Assembly: GCA_016165875.1 (NCBI GenBank)
Contig: JABBOT010000080.1
Coordinates: 7,980,172-8,044,171, forward strand
Length of the DNA stretch: 64,000 bases
Direction of reading: 5' to 3'
Source of the DNA: Acanthopleura granulata
Lineage: Eukaryota > Mollusca > Polyplacophora > Chitonida > Chitonidae
Below are positions 1 through 10,670 of the stretch, one piece after another. The position numbers were made by a program, and so were the translations under genes. The notes beneath the pieces were generated by a model. It was given only the letters and a program-made list of their open reading frames with translations, did not search any database and was not told the DNA's origin. The number at the start of each line of letters is the position of its first letter. Positions within the stretch are counted from its first letter, which is position 1.

Positions 1-85
1 GGAAAAACCATCTGCAGATTGCTGGCGGACCTCACGTGCAACAGGAAAGGAAACCAGCGTGAGTTGGGCCTGAACTCACACGGAT
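1..85 (-). repeat. SINE family A fragment, cut by window edge
   Basis: This matches the reverse complement of the central and head part of the SINE that recurs at 10940-11227, 27246-27512 and elsewhere. The shared pieces are the block around 'gcaggttgctggcagacc', the 'ggaagccagcatgagct' segment and the B-box region 'cttgaactcac'. It runs off the left edge. Confidence 0.75.
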
Positions 86-292
86 GAAATTGGTGAAAGA
101 CAACAGGGTCATTACGTTACAAAAGAGCGCTAACCTCCCCGGTCATTATGTGATACTCATACATGAATGTATGACCTCCTTCTGTAAATGCGAGTGCATG
201 GGTGGAATGAAGAACCAGTGGCCATTTCCCTATCTGTCGTATTTGGAGGCGGTAATGAAATATTCTTGACTCTGAATTTTATTTTCTTTCAG

Positions 293-428
293 ATCGACTT
301 TGTCTCTACAGAACTCGGTGATTGTGGCCTTAGACTATGACGGACCATCTACCGCAAGGTACACCAGTAAACTGTTGTATAATTTACGAAGAAGAAACTG
401 GAACCAGCTATGCGGATCGCGGAAATGA
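293..428 (+). CDS. Last exon of an upstream NTR-domain paralogue (partial gene)
   Basis: This is a terminal coding exon. A polypyrimidine tract and AG at 291-292 are followed by an open frame of 44 codons that needs two bases from the previous exon, ending in TGA at 426-428. The peptide matches the last exon of the complete gene at 10441-10585: both start with (S/Q)TLSL, then a hydrophobic 'NSVIVAL' or 'DSVILRF' strand, a Tyr-Thr pair, 'LLY(N/H)LR' and 'NW..LC' close to the stop. Splice phase (2) is the same. In NTR domains this stretch is the final strand and helix, with the last conserved cysteine near the end. The rest of the gene lies left of the window. No AATAAA was noticed just after the stop. 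Confidence 0.7.
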
Positions 429-477
429 AAACCTGATGATGCTAAATTTCATTTGGAAACAGGGAAATTGTAGAGCT

Positions 478-690
478 TTAGTGGGAGACTGACGGGCTAC
501 ACAACAGGGTCTAAATCACAGAGAAACACACCCTCTCCTCTTGTGGCGCCACACTGTTTGTGCACTGCCTTTGTGCTTTTGGAGAACACATGCACCTAGA
601 AGTGTGACTAAATCCAAGAAAGAACAAAGGACCCCCTGCTTTGGACCCCTTTATTCAAAGCGGGAAGGAGTTTTACGAGTTTCCCATAAG
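478..690 (+). repeat. Dispersed repeat, copy 1 (partner at 53118-53270)
   Basis: The segment starts with 'gtgggagactgacgggcta' and contains a run of aagaaagaacaaa followed by a 'ttttacgagttccc'-like block. The same order of motifs recurs at 53118-53270 with moderate divergence. The open frames over both copies are by-products of the repeat. It begins about 50 bp after the stop codon of the upstream NTR paralogue. Confidence 0.5.
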
Positions 691-1004
691 ATTTCCTTGT
701 CGAGTTTTTTCTGGGGGTGGCTCAATTGAGAAAACTCGGAAATGTGTCCGAGAACTGATTTTCATATAGGGAGTATTAAGATGTTTATCTGTAGGCCTTT
801 GTTGGAGTAAATCTGACTTAACCCATTAACGTGCATGGGCCATGATCAGCACATGTAAACCCCTGTTAATGGTCAAAAATCTTATGGTCTGCTGTGTAAA
901 TATACGACGTGTTCACCAAGTTGTCCAGCTTTAATGACATGCACAGTGACAATAAGCGGTAAACGACCATTTGTCTTCCCCCACTATCGCGTGCACACAT
1001 CGGT

Positions 1005-1155
1005 AGGTCACATGTGGGAAAGCTTGTCGGTATCTTGCCAAAGGTCAGTGGTTTATGCCGAGCAATCCAGTTTCCTCATGCCGTAAAAACAAACCGCCAT
1101 CGTGTAAGTGAAAAATTGTTGACCATAGCAATGAGCAGATCAATAAATCTATAAA
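1005..1155 (+). repeat. SINE family B copy
   Basis: The central block reads 'tgccaaaggtcagtggttta', then a gtttcctc motif and 'ccgccatcgtgtaagtgaaa', followed by an aataaat-rich tail. The same block occurs at 12.65, 19.4 and 41.96 kb on the plus strand and in reverse at 3.9, 14.8, 17.7 and 58.6 kb. Its tail resembles that of family A, but the body differs. Confidence 0.55.
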
Positions 1156-1424
1156 TGTTATAACTGTACTGAAAGCTGTGAAAGGGTTATTAACTTTCAT
1201 ATTTACTGAAATGATTTTTTTGGTGCAGTTTGCTGAGACTCCGACTTTCATGGTATTATTTTAATAGCGATAATCAGTTGCCGTAAAAGTTTTTATCCGT
1301 TTAATGAGGAGAAAAATCCCGTGAAGATTGAGCATCTTCAAGACAAGTGACCATGCTAAAAAATATAAGTCTTTTGTCTGTATTTTGCAAAGCCGAGGTC
1401 TTCACGTGCAAAAGTAGCAGAAAG

Positions 1425-1602
1425 ACACTGGAATAAGTTCAAGTCCACCTCATCCTCGCTTCCTCTCCGGACGCACGCGGGAAGATTTACCAACAACCTG
1501 CGGATGTTCGTGGGTTTCCTCCCACCATAATGCTGGCAGCCGTCGCAATAATGAAATATTGCTTAGTACGGTGTAAAACTCCAGTTAAATAAGTAAATTG
1601 TA
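1425..1602 (+). repeat. SINE family A copy, 5'-truncated
   Basis: It contains the B-box segment 'gttcaagtcc', the 'cttcctctccgg' block, 'caacctgcggatg', 'tttcctcccaccataatgct' and the tail 'tagtacggtgtaaaac' followed by aataagtaaat. Confidence 0.8.
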
Positions 1603-3920
1603 GCGTCCCAGTTTCAAGGGGAACCTGTGCATTTTTTTCTTTTTTTCTGGTGAAAGGACAAGTAGATGAGTATTGACGGAGTAAAGCTTTCTAAACTGGT
1701 GACTTTAATTTAAAAAAACTAGAGGTTGTCGATATCAGATAATAAATTACAGAACTCTCTCAAAAATCTGTCGGCATTTGTATCTGCCACCACAACTTGA
1801 GAGGAAGTCATTTATGACATTTATACCGTGAAATGCAGTCTTCCCCTCGCTCTATCTTTCCAAGTGCTACCATCAAAAGTATGCATGTTCCTAAACTGAC
1901 ACCTTTAGGAATGTCAGCTTATTATTCTCTAATTTTCGATTGTCTCGGCTAACTTCCAAAAGAAGCACATTTAGATCATACTATTTCATAAGTTCACTCT
2001 TACGTTGAAATAAGTATATATCAAAATTATCATATTTGTGTAAAATGTCGTCCACAGAACAGAAATCTTCGTAAGTAGAAGAGTGTCGATTGAAATTGTA
2101 TATCAGAAAAACATTATCATATAAAGTTAAGTTATCTATTAGTTCAATTCTATAACATGTAAAGCGTTTGGGAGAGCCAAAATTTGAATCGTTAGGATAG
2201 TAGTAAACAACGAAGTGGAAGAGTTGAAAGTCTACGGCCTTGAGACATAGCCTGTAAAGTTTCTATCAGCGATCTCAGTCAGACCACTTTTTTACACCGA
2301 TATATTTCGAAATTGATCACCTCACAACAGGGGCTCACGTAATCAGTGTCCTGCATTCCCAGTGGATGGCCGGGGAAAAACCAAGCCAGAATGAAAACTA
2401 TTTTGATTGGTGAAAGCAGGAAGTGCGGATTATGAATATATAAGTGGACCAAGGTACGTCCGATTACTAACAGGTCGCAGCTCTGAACAAAGTTGCACAA
2501 TGGAAATATTGGGGTTAAAAGAGACAGTGTAAGGCGAGGTATCTGCCCCTTGCGGGGACGATAAATTGACGATGAAAAAATTTTTTCCTACATTGCTGTT
2601 TCCTTTAATTTCGACATATATAATTATTGAGTGTATACGATTTTGCAAAAAAGTGTAAACTTTCGAATCAGCGAAAATGTTATTGTCAACTGAAAATACC
2701 ACATTGTTCAGTTTGGTCATTTTCGTGCAGTTTTGAACCTATTCAAGCTCCGCTTTAGGCATGATGGAAATGGAGCCCCAGAACCAAACTTGAACTGAAA
2801 ACGAGAACTTGTATTTATATGGGTTTTATTTTTATGCAAAATATCTTTCTGCGGCTCCATTTCATTCATAGTTAAAACAATATCTTTGTCTATTGATTGG
2901 CACGACCTATCCTTGACCTTGATGTGTACCAAATACATGTCGTAATAATCATGTGTTGAGTTTAGCGTGACTGTTAGTGAATCAGGGTATAGACCAGCGG
3001 CTTGTGGGCTCAAGCATGTCTTGTCAATTCGATAAAAATGTCTTCATGTCTTAAATGCGAAATTTTGCAATAATATCATATAATTAAACATTGCAAAAAC
3101 CAAACAGTTGATGCAAATACCGATCGATCTTATTTGTACTACATGTTTCGTCTATAGGTAGCTCTTTGAGGATATGAGCTCGACCTGCTGTAAAGGATTG
3201 TTTTCATCACTGAACTATAACAATGATACTCAGGCGTTGTATTATATTCATATTCTGTAATATGAGTCCATCGTCAATTATAATTTAAAGATATGTAAAG
3301 TAGAAAAGTAAAATTTGGTTAGGTCCCTAGAAAAGGGACGACAGACCTTGCATGATGTTGTGTGGTGTTAAAAGAAAAGCAAAAAGTCAGTGAAAAATAT
3401 TAAATGCTGAAAGCCAAACAGGTTATATGTAACTTCTTGTTCGGTTTGCGGTTTGTGGTTAACTGATGTTTGACAGTCAAACTAGTAGATTTCTGTCTGC
3501 AATGGGCAGGGCTATCCATGGGCAATTTCAGCGCCTTATCATAACTCTTTTACCAAATTTGTTGATGGCGGGACATCGGCTTTTAAATGTAGAAACTGCT
3601 GATTGGTATGTAGCCTGCCTTGACAAACTCGTCACAACATTTTGCCCCCAGTCTGTATGCTGTCCGATTGGTTGCTACCCCAGGTGTGCCATGAGTGCTG
3701 AAAAAGCGATATGGTAAGTCGGAGAAAGTGATGTGAAGTCCAGTGAAAATGTGATTCACGAAACCGAGATTTAAAGATTATTTCCAACATGCTTAGTATG
3801 CTGGTGTCACTCATAGCAATTTTCATGTTCTCTTTATATTCATCAGACACTCAGCTAGCCGATTACAGTGGTTTAATCAGATTGAATAACTGGATGATGT
3901 TTAACGTCACACTCTAGAAA
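1603..3920. other. No gene recognised; unique AT-rich DNA
   Basis: I see no exon with convincing splice sites and no repeat matching the families named elsewhere. The open frames here (up to about 98 codons) show no domain and no splice context. Confidence 0.4.
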
Positions 3921-3924
3921 ATGT

Positions 3925-4040
3925 CGCTTATGTCATGGTGGTTAGTTCTATCAGGTAGAGAGTATCAGACCTCCGGGAGGAATAAACCACCGACCTGGCA
4001 AGGTATTGACGATATTTTTCATGTACGGCTAATGCAGATA
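3925..4040 (-). repeat. SINE family B fragment
   Basis: Read on the minus strand it gives a 'tgccaggtcggtggtttatt' block followed by cc-rich sequence and a 'gtacatgaaa' segment, the family B core in inverted orientation. Confidence 0.5.
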
Positions 4041-5016
4041 CGCACGCCATATTTGTAAAATACAAATAGTCTTCAAACGAGCTAAAGGCGAACTGTGGCC
4101 CAGCCAGTGTCAGCAACCGCTCATTTACACCAAGACCTCTGCTAATTACGATGAGAGTGGGGAGACCCACAAAGTCATTGTCTAAAGCCGGTGTTGAAAC
4201 CGGGCCACCCGTACATTAGAGATCCTCTGTCTGTATGACTTGGTACAATGGTTTTAGCCTCTGAACACAGCGCGTTTGATAAATTGCCCCCAAAACAAAT
4301 GCACACTTAGAAGATGTTGGTGATACCATGCAGCTGCCAACCACGTTCACAAAAAACGTCCACTGGTGATCTGGTAGTGATCTAATGATGACTGATTATC
4401 CTCACTTTTAATTGTGTAACTTAACTGAAAACGACTTCTTATTCACTTAATTATTCAACTGAACAAAACATATTTTTAAAAGTGAAAATTCAACCTATGC
4501 TTTACATATTTTTTATCCCATAGTTAAAAGGTATAGTAGAAGTAGAGTACAGTTGCAGGGTGTGCAAATGAAAATGGAAAACTATAGCGTTGAAACACTG
4601 GCATAGGTACTGTAAAGGACGCGCGGATGTCTGGCTGTTATCCCAGGTCTAGTTTGACCAAGGTTTAACATGATCTTGTGTGCGTGTTCAGAAACCAAAT
4701 AAACAAGCATACACTCTCTGCAATGTTACGGGCCAAGGGTGTGAGGTCGCATTAACGTCATTCTGCCTGTGTGAAAATCTGTCCCCGGTTGTACCGATGC
4801 TGAGCAGATATAATTAGATTTTTAAGACGTCACGTGCAAGCTAGGAATTCAGTCGAGAACGCACATCCGGGTGAGCGGCGCCTCGAATTCTCCGTGGATG
4901 TGAATAGGGTGGCCAGTTTAACAGCCAGAAATATGATAGGGAAGTTCCACTTCATACGCACAAGTTACAGTAGTACAGTGTGTGGCGTACACGAAACAGC
5001 AAGCTACTGACATATC

Positions 5017-5569
5017 ATGGATTTAGTACGGCTCTGGATTTCTCTCTTGGTAATCTCGATCCTGTCGGTGTTGGGAATTCGGGTTACACCACGACGACAA
5101 AAGAGAGACGATTTATTATTTCGTCGTCTGGAATCTTTATCAATTCGCCTAGAAAACATCGAAGTGGACCTTCGCCAAGAACAGCGTAAAAGCGGATCCT
5201 TGAAACAAGAACTAGACGAACTTAAAAAGAGAATAAGTGCATGTGAGGAGAAACCAAAAGGTCGTGGAGGGATGGGGGAATTGCCGGAAGCTGCCGTGAA
5301 GACTCTGGCAGATCTCGCGAGAAAAACGTTCCAGGCCGACCTGGACGTACTGACGTCAGGCATGATAGCGGAAAAACATAGATCAGTCCAGGCGCACAAA
5401 GCTGTTGAGTTCTGTAAAACGACTCTAAGCAGACACTCTTCTCGCTTGGACGCCATTGACGGAAACGTGGGTGAACTGGAGGACCGTCTAGTGAATCTCA
5501 ACACAACCGTCATGGCCGCGAACAAAAGCTGCAGTCAGTGCTCAAGAAATGGAAATGAGGTTACTCCAG
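5017..5569 (+). CDS. Exon 1: signal peptide and coiled coil
   Basis: ATG at 5017 opens 184 codons plus one base, and the donor reads CAG|GTAAAT at 5569/5570. The N-terminus has a 20-residue hydrophobic stretch (LWISLLVISILSVLG) typical of a signal peptide. The following region is rich in Leu, Glu, Lys and Arg at heptad spacing, with two NxT/NxS sequons near the end (NTT and NKS). Reading past the donor adds low-complexity lysine codons, which supports splicing here. Confidence 0.72.
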
Positions 5570-6914
5570 GTAAATCAGTGGGAGACTCAAGGGTGAAAAT
5601 CCTGGGAGGTAGTTTGTCCAGAACAAAAAAAAAATTTGTATTTTGCGACAACAGTGTAGGTATTGGTGCTTGTTTGTGTTAAACTTGAATTTTATCCAAA
5701 AGATTTTAAGTATTTTATATCTTATGTTCGTCGATGTCTATGGATGCTTGAAACAAATAAGAGCTAACAAGTGTGTAATCTCCTTGTTGCGGGCCCTTGG
5801 GTAACCTGTGTAGACTCTATGGTTTTATCGCCACCCTACCTCAACTTATGGCATTTCCTTTTTCGCAGACCGTATTTGATACTGGACGAAAAACCGCACA
5901 ACACATTTTTCTCCACTATTTGACTTTTCTCGCGAGATCACATGTATATTTGTAAGTTAATAGAAAATAGTGTGACTTTGTCTTCTCTAGAGGAGACGTG
6001 GTTTGTTAATAACTCGGGTACATTACAGCCGTTTGCGTGTTCTGCTTCTATGCTTCAGGCCAATGCCCTCTGATCAGACACGTAGTAAAAACCAGGGGAA
6101 CAATACGCAGTGTGAATTTGGGACCAGAGATCTGTAAAAAACAAAACTTTATGTATGGTAAGTTAGACTGATGTCCATTGTGCACTTTTACGTCACGTAG
6201 GACATGATTGATTTACAACTCGACGATCATAGTTTGATTAATTTTTAACCTTTTGGTTTTGCTTTGTGACAATTGGCTGTATGTAGGGCAAATCTTTGGC
6301 CACTACTGGCTGTCTCTGCGATGTAATATATAGGATATCTATATTACAAGTTTGCATACTTTATTAATATTATTATTGCTGTTTTTAGTATTGCTATTGT
6401 TAATATTATTATCACTATCATCATCATAACCATTATTATTATCCTCGTCACATTATCATCACCATCATCATCATCATCACCACCACCATCACCACCACCA
6501 TCACCACCTTATCATCATCACCATCACCACCACCATCATCATCATCATCACATCATCATCGTCACCATCGTCATCACCACCACCACCATCATTATCATCA
6601 TCACCACCACCGCCCCCACCACCCCATCATCATCATCATCACCACCTTACCATCGTCGTCATCACCACCACCATCGTCATCACCACCACCACCACCGTCA
6701 TTATCATCATCATCGCCACCACCATCATCATCACCACCGCCATCACCACCCCACCATCGTTATCACCACCACCACCACCACCACCATCATCATCACCACT
6801 ACCACCATCATCATCACCACCATCATCACCGTCATCAGCACATCACCATCATCATCATCATCATCATCACCATCATCATTGTCACAACCATCGCCACCAC
6901 CACCACCACCACAC

Positions 6915-6955
<41 letters not shown>

Positions 6956-9900
6956 CCACCACCACCACCACCACCATCGTCATCGTCATTAAAAATATCT
7001 TGTCTGTCCATCAGCCTTATATGTTACCGTACAGAGGATCCTGGATTCAACAGATTCGGAGCCTCGCACCGCTGAGATTATAATAGGCGCTGGAATTGAA
7101 ATAGGTGAGTGATGAATACTTTATGGTGAACACCTTTACATTCGCGCTGCAGTACAGTTTATTACATCCCCTCCCCCCCCTCCTCTAGCACTAACCATCA
7201 GTCGGTCAAGCAAACATTAGTCCGTCATTGTGTGACACCAATAGCTTGGTCAGAAATATTTGCTCGAAAATTGCGAATGAAATTGTCCACCCTGTATCAC
7301 GCGTAACCGTGATAATTTGAGTGAGGACATATCCAGAATAATGTTTCAATTATTTGTGCAGGGGACAGGTTCTTGGTCAACATTGCCATTGTGATTAAAA
7401 TGCTGAATACAACTTTAGTTTTTGGATGGAAACACGTATGACCAAAGTCTCGAAGACAAACTAGCGTCCTGACACCAATACACAATGCTAGACCTGTGAA
7501 AAAACAAACAGATCAAGGGCTTCATTGCTAATAGTTGGAACGGTGTATGTTTCTATATCCATGCCTTAACGATGTCCCAAACGACATAAAGCTTTATATA
7601 TGAAAGAAAATATCTAAAAGTATTATTCAAACAGATGATGAATGGACGAGCCATTCTCCCAGGTTTAAAAGAACAGACCTCAAAAAAAATGAAGTTATGG
7701 TCAGTAAAAAAAAACATTAAAAAATGTGTCTGAAAGTACCTTCTCTCAATTCTCTAGATTTGTTTCCACCGAATTAAATGAAGTCAGCTGCTTTGAATGT
7801 ACGGTGGGTTTACGGACCATATTGATAATGTTTGCGAATGAAATTGTCCACCCTGTATCACGTGTAACCGTGATAATTTTGTGAGGACATATCCAGATTA
7901 ATGTTTCAGTTATCTGAACAAGGGACAGCTTCTTGGTCAACAGCTTCAGTGACGTCACGCCGACTTTTGTCTGGCCCTAAAGCAGAAGTTCAATATCATA
8001 TTAGATCTTTCATACACAGGTTCACATTACTAGAGTACCTTTCAAGAACTATATTCAGAGCTAAACATAAATGTGTACAAAAAGTCACTGTTCAACCACA
8101 CTATCAATGTGGTAAATAAAAACCACCGTATAATCAAAACACTTGAGTGCATCTAATTTGGTGAAAAAAAGTCTAATAGTACAGTGAAGGTATTTTCGGA
8201 TTCAGTTTTTAATGATATTTTCCTCGCCATAACTCCATTTTTGTGAGATCTTTCCGTTCAAACATTACACTTCTGGAAGATCCTGGAAGCGATGTATCTA
8301 AGTCTGTAGAGAAGAAGTGGAGAACAAGCTTCACAATGAATTTTTTTCAATTACAGTTTAGATCGTACTGCGTACCGAAATCTATAGGTTCATTATAGCA
8401 GCGAATCTGAAAGTACTTTCATTATTTTCAAGTTGCAATGTTTGTAGCTTCCCATCTGCATGTACCAGAAACTTGTAATAAAGGCAATTTATTTTTAAGG
8501 TGGCAGGTATATTAAAAACAGAACACAAATTAAAAGTATCGAGGATCGTGTATTTTTTAGGCGATCGACAAATCCATCGTAATATCCCTGCCTATGTGAG
8601 CTTGTCACGTGACTGCCCTTGGCCAGATGTGGGAGTGGGGAAGACCTACCTCATTTTTACGGATCAAGCCATGAAACTGCAGGGTCGAAGGTGAGAGTAA
8701 TGTTAGTGAAGTCTAGTATACAGTGCCTGATAGGATATATACTTGGTTTTATACTTCAAGCCTTAGAATGAATGGCCTCGTCATGCCACAAGGTGACACA
8801 GCCGCAATTGGAATATCATGTCGAAGACACTAGACGTGACACCCAATCACATTACACTAACAACGGGACGACTAGTCCCGTTTCCTTGCTGTAACCTCTC
8901 AATGCTGAGCGTCATTTTTAAAGTCTTTGGTATATCCCGACGCAGGATTGATCCCGAATCTCCCGACTTCGTGGCGGACGCTCTAACCATTAGACCACCG
9001 CGACCGTTATCCCTGGCAGCTGGCAGCTGGCAGCTGACAGATGACAGATGACAGATGACAGATGACAGCCTGTCTTGTGTGTATGGATGCGTCAGCTGCA
9101 GATAGTCAGAGATGGTTTACCGTTACTCACTATAAGTCAAACTTTTAGCATGTGGTCATGTTTAAAACTAGGGCTCGCGCTTAATTTACTGACAGGTTTT
9201 AACAGTACAAACATGAGCACTGTTTAAAATCAACAGATATGTCGTTTTCTGGGTTAAAAGGGTGTTTCTGACAGGACGATAGAAAAGCGTCATAGTCGGT
9301 TACAAGAAGCAGAATTCTTCTCATGCAAAAGTTGTCTATTCATAATTGTGTTAAATCTACAGAACTTGCGATGATCCTAATTGGTGATTGTGAATAAAAT
9401 AGGCCTGAACATGACAATAGAATTCTCTCGGTAACGAAGTGTGGAAACTAACTCTGGATTAGGCAGTTCAATCTAGGCAACGACGGGATAATTGTACCAT
9501 TCCAACCAGTATTACATGACTTAAACAAAAAGACAAAGATACAACATTTTTATGTATTCTACTAATTGTACCAAGCTGAACCTGAGGGCTATGGGTTTGT
9601 AATACATAATAATTTGACAAAATTTGTTTGTTTGTATGTTATACTCCTGTTGAAGGTTTGTATATATTGGAGAGTATATACAAAAATTATCAGATCAAAA
9701 GGCGCTATGTGTCATTAAGCGTTGACGCAGTGTCGGTCGTTTCTTTATCTTTTATCATTTTAGTACGCAAGTATGAGCATTAATAGTACTTTCTTCAAGC
9801 GAATTTGTTAAATTTAGAAACTCCTGTACTTTCAGAGTTAGCCCAGAATAGATAATGTTGTTTCTGCAAGCTGTTTTTCTGTCATTTCCACTGAATGCTT

Positions 9901-10585
9901 TCCTTCGGCATGACGGGGGCATAATATTATAACGTCGTTGTTGTGCAACCTATACCACTATAAAATATAACACTCTAGTAAATTAACAGATTAGTTTTTT
10001 CAGAGTGTAGCCCTGTATGTTGCCAACATCCTGTACGTACAACACTCAATGCCACAATGTGCTGTCGTGGCGTAGTATATTTAGATCACACAAAAGTGAC
10101 TACAAGTTTGTTCTGACAACAAGCACATGTACTGTACTGAAACTATAGGGGTCAACCCTAATTTGCAGTATTTGGAGATGCAATGTTAGACCAGTGAATG
10201 ACGTATGTGCAATACTAAAGCTATGCGGTTAGCCCTAACTTGAATGATTTGGGGTAGATCAAATTCATGCACTGTTAGGCCTGCCTGTGTGTAATTAATA
10301 ACATTATAAGCTTATCGTGTTGAGAACGTGGTTAAATTAAATGACAGTAAATATTTTTTAAAAGAAGTACATGTGTAGCTCTATATACAGGCATTTACAG
10401 GCTATGGCTATTATTTAGTGAAAACTTTATTTTCTTCCAGGCAAACTTTATCGCTGAAGGACTCAGTCATTTTGAGATTTAGCTTCGAAGGAGCGTCCAT
10501 CAGCAGGGGGGGATTGGTCCGGTACACGGAAACTTTGCTCTATCATTTACGGCAGGGCAACTGGAAACTGCTGTGCAGAGGCTAG
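5017..10585 (+). CDS. Secreted coiled-coil plus NTR-domain protein, five exons
   Basis: Exons are 5017-5569, 6059-6157, 7015-7104, 8561-8690 and 10441-10585. Every intron starts GT and ends AG, and junction phases are 1, 1, 1 and 2, so the frame stays open for 338 codons to TAG. Residues 1 to about 22 form a hydrophobic signal peptide, followed by a dibasic RRQKR region. Residues about 30-160 are charged and helical with heptad-like spacing (coiled coil). A CSQC motif follows near residue 174. The last 150 residues fit an NTR domain of the netrin/TIMP/PCOLCE kind: QC start, EIC, a YVTV strand, RDCP, GKTYLIF and a terminal LLC. NTR domains usually sit at the C terminus of secreted matrix, protease-inhibiting or Wnt-binding proteins, but the ligand here is unknown. 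A paralogue exon lies at 293-428. Family assignment is by motif pattern only. Confidence 0.72.
6059..6157 (+). CDS. Exon 2: start of the NTR domain
   Basis: The acceptor is 'tgcttcag' and the donor is G|GTAAGT, a perfect consensus. The 99-nt exon is phase 1 at both ends. It gives a first conserved cysteine (QC), a basic KTRGTIRSVN strand and the EIC cysteine, as in the first half of PCOLCE-type NTR domains. Confidence 0.7.
6361..6991 (+). repeat. Long CATCAC/ATT trinucleotide microsatellite in intron 2
   Basis: Imperfect ATT-type repeats pass into about 560 bp of mixed CAT, CAC and CGT triplets, on a strand almost free of G. The block ends about 23 bp before the acceptor of exon 3. Purine/pyrimidine strand bias is strong only locally because A and C alternate. 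Confidence 0.95.
7015..7104 (+). CDS. Exon 3: central NTR strands
   Basis: The acceptor is 'tgtccatcag' and the donor is ATAG|GTGAGT. The 90-nt exon is phase 1-1. It begins with the YVTVQRIL strand and ends in IIIGAGIEI, a beta-rich segment. Open in the single frame that joins exons 2 and 4. Confidence 0.7.
7268..7385 (+). repeat. Direct repeat, copy 1 (partner at 7829-7945)
   Basis: It shares about 110 bp with 7829-7945 at high identity, beginning 'gcgaatgaaattgtccaccc' and ending near 'ttcttggtcaaca'. Each copy contains a small palindrome of the form TATCACG..CGTGATA. Confidence 0.85.
7662..8262. mobile_element. Inverted-repeat transposon, copy 1 (intron 3)
   Basis: The left end (7664-7835) and the reverse complement of the right end (about 8100-8262) match along the same motifs: 'gacctc..aaaaatg', a cattaaaaa box, 'gaaaataccttcactg', 'ccaaattaaatgcagtc' and 'gaccatattgataat'. 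The related copies are 18690-19199 and 61568-62641. A 110-bp unrelated repeat (7829-7945) interrupts it. No transposase frame is present, so it is non-autonomous. Confidence 0.7.
7829..7945 (+). repeat. Direct repeat, copy 2, nested in the transposon
   Basis: Same unit as 7268-7385. It sits where the sister transposon at 18.8 kb reads straight through from 'gataat' to 'gtcaac', so it looks like an insertion into the older element. Confidence 0.75.
8561..8690 (+). CDS. Exon 4: conserved Cys-Pro and YLIF core of the NTR domain
   Basis: The acceptor is 'gtattttttag' and the donor is AAG|GTGAGA. The 130-nt exon begins in phase 1 and ends in phase 2, exactly what joining exon 3 to exon 5 requires. 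It encodes an AYVSLSRDCP segment followed by GKTYLIFTD, matching the CxxCP...GxxYLxxG signature of NTR domains. Confidence 0.72.
8788..9010 (-). repeat. SINE family C copy (tRNA-like), in intron 4
   Basis: On the minus strand it begins with an A-box-like TGGTCTAATGGTTAGAGCG, followed by a B-box-like 'gggatcaatcc' and a body with the block 'accaaagactt'. Related copies are 54775-55025 and the fragment 40387-40475, all in the same orientation. Confidence 0.75.
9013..9069 (+). repeat. 7-bp tandem repeat (ggcagct / gacagat)
   Basis: About three units of ggcagct change into four units of gacagat plus a partial unit. It abuts the head of the family C SINE. Confidence 0.9.
10441..10585 (+). CDS. 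Exon 5: C-terminal NTR strand and final cysteine, stop TAG
   Basis: The acceptor 'tttcttccag' ends at 10440. The exon takes two bases from exon 4, then runs QTLSLKDSVILRF and ends with NWKLLCRG and TAG at 10583-10585. It is homologous to the exon at 293-428. Confidence 0.72.
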
Positions 10586-10664
10586 AAACGAACATTTGAC
10601 AGAATACGCCAATTCTTCATTCGTGGATTAACTGTGTTTTTTAATACCGCTCAATACAAAAAGA

Positions 10665-10670
10665 AATAAA
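10665..10670 (+). terminator. Possible poly(A) signal AATAAA of the NTR gene
   Basis: AATAAA lies 80 bp after the stop codon in an A-rich stretch. It is the first canonical hexamer after the stop. Context supports it, but no transcript end is known. Confidence 0.4.

Noticed and set aside
2430..3013. Two adjacent minus-strand frames of 96 and 98 codons
   Set aside because: They are in different phases, lack a splice junction between them and show no recognisable motif.
5004..5525. 173-codon minus-strand frame opposite exon 1 of the NTR gene
   Set aside because: It is the antisense shadow of a coding exon whose plus-strand frame continues correctly through splicing.
6421..6991. CRISPR-like regularity in the CATCAC block
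   Set aside because: There are no unique spacers; it is a eukaryotic microsatellite.
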